A DNA stretch of 5,969 bases, taken from the NCBI GenBank assembly GCA_018645535.1, contig JABGWN010000068.1, positions 1 to 5,969 of the forward strand. The letters run 5' to 3'. The notes beneath the pieces are model-generated. The model made no database searches. It saw only the letters and a list, made by a program, of their open reading frames with translations, and was not told the DNA's origin. The stretch comes from Methanobacteriota archaeon. Lineage in GTDB: Archaea; Thermoplasmatota; Poseidoniia; Poseidoniales; Poseidoniaceae. Below are positions 4,973 to 5,969 of this stretch, in pieces (position 1 is the stretch's first letter; the number at the start of each line of letters is the position of its first letter). The translations under genes were made by a program, and so were the position numbers.

Positions 4973-5725
4973 ATGCCACTTCTAATCGACACAACAAGCG
5001 AACATGGTCTACCAACTGCTGATCTTCTTTTGTTCGCCCTTCCTGGGGTTGGAGATGTTGGAAAGAACGCTATTGAAATGCTAAACGAATCAAGTCAAGC
5101 AGAGAGAGTTGCTCGATTTATCCATCCTGGTTTAGCACCATTAGCAAGATTAGATGAAGACGGTTTACTCGCTCCACCTCATCTCTATGCATCCTTGTTC
5201 ACAACTCCTAATGGCCAACGCGTGATGACTGTAACAGGCCCGGGTCAACCAAGCGATCCGTCTCATCAATACGATTTCACTCAGGAATTACTTGAGGCGT
5301 TTTCAAAAGCAAAACTGCCCGAAATGCTTGTTCTCGCTGGCCTTTCCTCGCCACCACAAAAGAAGGAAGCCTTTGTTGTCGCATCATCCTCTGCACATAG
5401 AGTAAACATGGAAGAAAAAGGAGTTGACGTCCGTCGAGACCAGCCTTCTGGAGGGGCGATTGGAATGTCTGCATTGATGGCTTCGATGGGACCGATTTTC
5501 GGAATCCATTCAGCTTGTGCAATGGCTACAACAGTTGGAGCAAGTGGTGACGTACATGCCTCTCTCCGTCTTCTTGAATCCATAAGTGAAGGATGGTCTC
5601 TTGACCTTGTTCTACCAGATGATGTCACCTCTGGCGTCATACAAAAGTTGCTAGAAATTGCTCCAAAGAATTCTGCAGATCACGTACGTGAATTGACAGA
5701 GGAACCCGATGCATTCTACATCTGA
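4973..5725 (+). CDS. PAC2-family protein, probable proteasome assembly chaperone
   Basis: The 250-residue protein matches the archaeal PAC2 family (COG2047/COG1938 type), relatives of eukaryotic Pba1/Pba2 that chaperone assembly of the 20S proteasome alpha ring. Visible marks are the N-terminal 'LLFALPGVGDVGKNAIEML' (19-37, the PG.G..G motif), the strand 'EMLVLAGLSS' (117-126), the 'GGAIGMSALM' loop (160-169) and the helix-rich C-terminal part with 'ASLRLLESI' (196-204). The last three residues are FYI, which fits the HbYX pattern used by proteasome activators and by Pba1/Pba2 to dock in alpha-ring pockets. It follows nop10 by 60 nt, a neighbour order seen in other archaea, but has its own promoter candidate. 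No membrane segment or signal peptide is evident; it should be cytoplasmic. The biochemical role is inferred from the family, not shown here. Confidence 0.85.
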   Translation: MPLLIDTTSEHGLPTADLLLFALPGVGDVGKNAIEMLNESSQAERVARFIHPGLAPLARLDEDGLLAPPHLYASLFTTPNGQRVMTVTGPGQPSDPSHQYDFTQELLEAFSKAKLPEMLVLAGLSSPPQKKEAFVVASSSAHRVNMEEKGVDVRRDQPSGGAIGMSALMASMGPIFGIHSACAMATTVGASGDVHASLRLLESISEGWSLDLVLPDDVTSGVIQKLLEIAPKNSADHVRELTEEPDAFYI

Positions 5726-5811
5726 TGGCGCCGAGAGAGGGATTTGAACCCCCGCGTCCATGGGACAGTGGATTTCGAATCCACCGCAATACCGGGCTAT
5801 GCGATCTCGGC
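5726..5811 (-). tRNA. tRNA-Ser (anticodon CGA), encoded CCA
   Basis: The minus strand folds into a full class II cloverleaf: acceptor GCCGAGA/TCTCGGC with discriminator G, a 3-bp D stem GCA/TGC, anticodon stem GTGGA/TCCAC with loop TTCGAAA (anticodon CGA at 5775-5777), a long variable arm with stem GTCC/GGAC, and T stem GGGGG/CCCTC with loop TTCAAAT. The long variable arm, discriminator G and CGA anticodon together give serine (codon UCG). CCA is present in the DNA at 5726-5728. The anticodon region is contiguous, with no intron. The mature 3' end touches the stop codon of the convergent PAC2 gene with no spacer. Confidence 0.97.
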
Positions 5812-5820
5812 TTGTTTCTC

Positions 5821-5859
5821 GCCTGTGCGCCACCGTCATAAGCATGATGCATCACAGGC
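5821..5859. repeat. Inverted repeat and palindrome between tRNA-Ser and the small modifier gene
   Basis: GCCTGTG (5821-5827) and CACAGGC (5853-5859) are perfect inverted repeats 25 nt apart. Inside and overlapping the right arm is the perfect 10-bp palindrome TGATGCATCA (5845-5854). These lie in the short gap between two divergent genes, where an operator or a core promoter would sit. CATAAG (5837-5842) lies about 27 nt from both the tRNA 5' end and the ATG at 5866, so it could serve as a TATA-like box for either strand. Function is inferred from position only. Confidence 0.35.
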
Positions 5860-5865
5860 ATCAAC

Positions 5866-5969
5866 ATGGAGATTACATTCTCAGGGAGAGACCACAATTG
5901 TACGATTGAAGTTGAACCTAACAGCACACTTCGCCAAGCCCTAGTGCTTGCAAAGATCCTTCCTTCAAC
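5866..5969 (+). CDS. Partial ubiquitin-like small modifier / sulfur carrier (MoaD/ThiS/SAMP type), N-terminal 34 residues
   Basis: The gene runs off the right edge; 34 full codons are seen. The N-terminal MEITFSGRDHNCTIEVEPNS, followed by TLRQALVLAKILPS, fits the opening of a beta-grasp fold: strand 1 (MEITFSG), hairpin, strand 2 (CTIEVEP), then helix 1 (TLRQALVLAKI), as in ThiS, MoaD, Urm1 and archaeal SAMPs. An in-frame TGA at 5845 limits the start; the ATG at 5866 is the first possible ATG, GTG or TTG after it. There is no good ribosome binding site, so a leaderless mRNA is possible. The diagnostic C-terminal GG, needed for thiocarboxylate or isopeptide chemistry, lies outside the window, so the family call is moderate. 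Its neighbour across the tRNA is a probable proteasome chaperone. Confidence 0.55.
   Translation, partial: MEITFSGRDHNCTIEVEPNSTLRQALVLAKILPS

Noticed and set aside
5637..5927. Minus-strand open frames across the tRNA region
   Set aside because: They read through the tRNA-Ser gene and the intergenic gap and show no protein family features.
1..5969. CRISPR array, insertion sequence, attachment site or phage defence system
   Set aside because: No regularly spaced repeats, transposase or integrase-like frames, or direct repeats flanking the tRNA were seen by eye. The gene content is housekeeping apart from the membrane pair.

Overview
The window is an ordinary-looking but gene-dense archaeal chromosome segment. 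It carries archaeal/eukaryotic-type translation genes (L37e, L44e, S27e, aIF2-alpha, Nop10), a proteasome-assembly-chaperone-like gene, a class II tRNA-Ser gene and Shine-Dalgarno sites of the GGAGGTGA type. Moderate base composition, tight spacing, degenerate zinc motifs and a very E. coli-like PurF suggest a mesophilic euryarchaeon, possibly a marine Thermoplasmatota lineage such as Marine Group II/Poseidoniales. That placement is inference and has not been tested by a search.

Left block (minus strand, 3266 down to 1). Two adjacent, translationally coupled integral membrane proteins of unknown function (about 7 and 4 helices) are followed by rpl37e, a 59-codon gene in what first looks like a 300-bp gap. 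Next comes purF, the first committed enzyme of purine synthesis. The 5' end of a WD40/beta-propeller-like gene then runs off the left edge. The rpl37e-purF adjacency recurs in archaea. The Sm-like (lsm) gene that usually precedes rpl37e is missing here, and the membrane pair takes its place.

Central divergent region (3267-3397). It holds candidate TATA elements for both directions. Rightward lies the classic archaeal cluster rpl44e - rps27e - aIF2-alpha - nop10, with overlapping or near-overlapping junctions. A separate promoter then precedes a PAC2-family gene. These genes cover ribosome structure, initiator-tRNA delivery, rRNA pseudouridylation and proteasome assembly.

Right end. A minus-strand tRNA-Ser(CGA) with encoded CCA abuts the PAC2 stop codon. 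Diverging from it is the 5' end of a probable ubiquitin-like (MoaD/ThiS/SAMP) small modifier gene, cut by the window edge.

There is no CRISPR array, transposon or obvious new multi-gene system. The points worth a second look are the C-terminal HbYX-like tail (FYI) on the PAC2 protein next to a ubiquitin-like gene, the loss of three of four zinc ligands in L44e, a perfect hairpin that hides the aIF2-alpha ribosome binding site, the C-terminally extended Nop10, the bacterial-type PurF, and the unknown membrane-protein pair.
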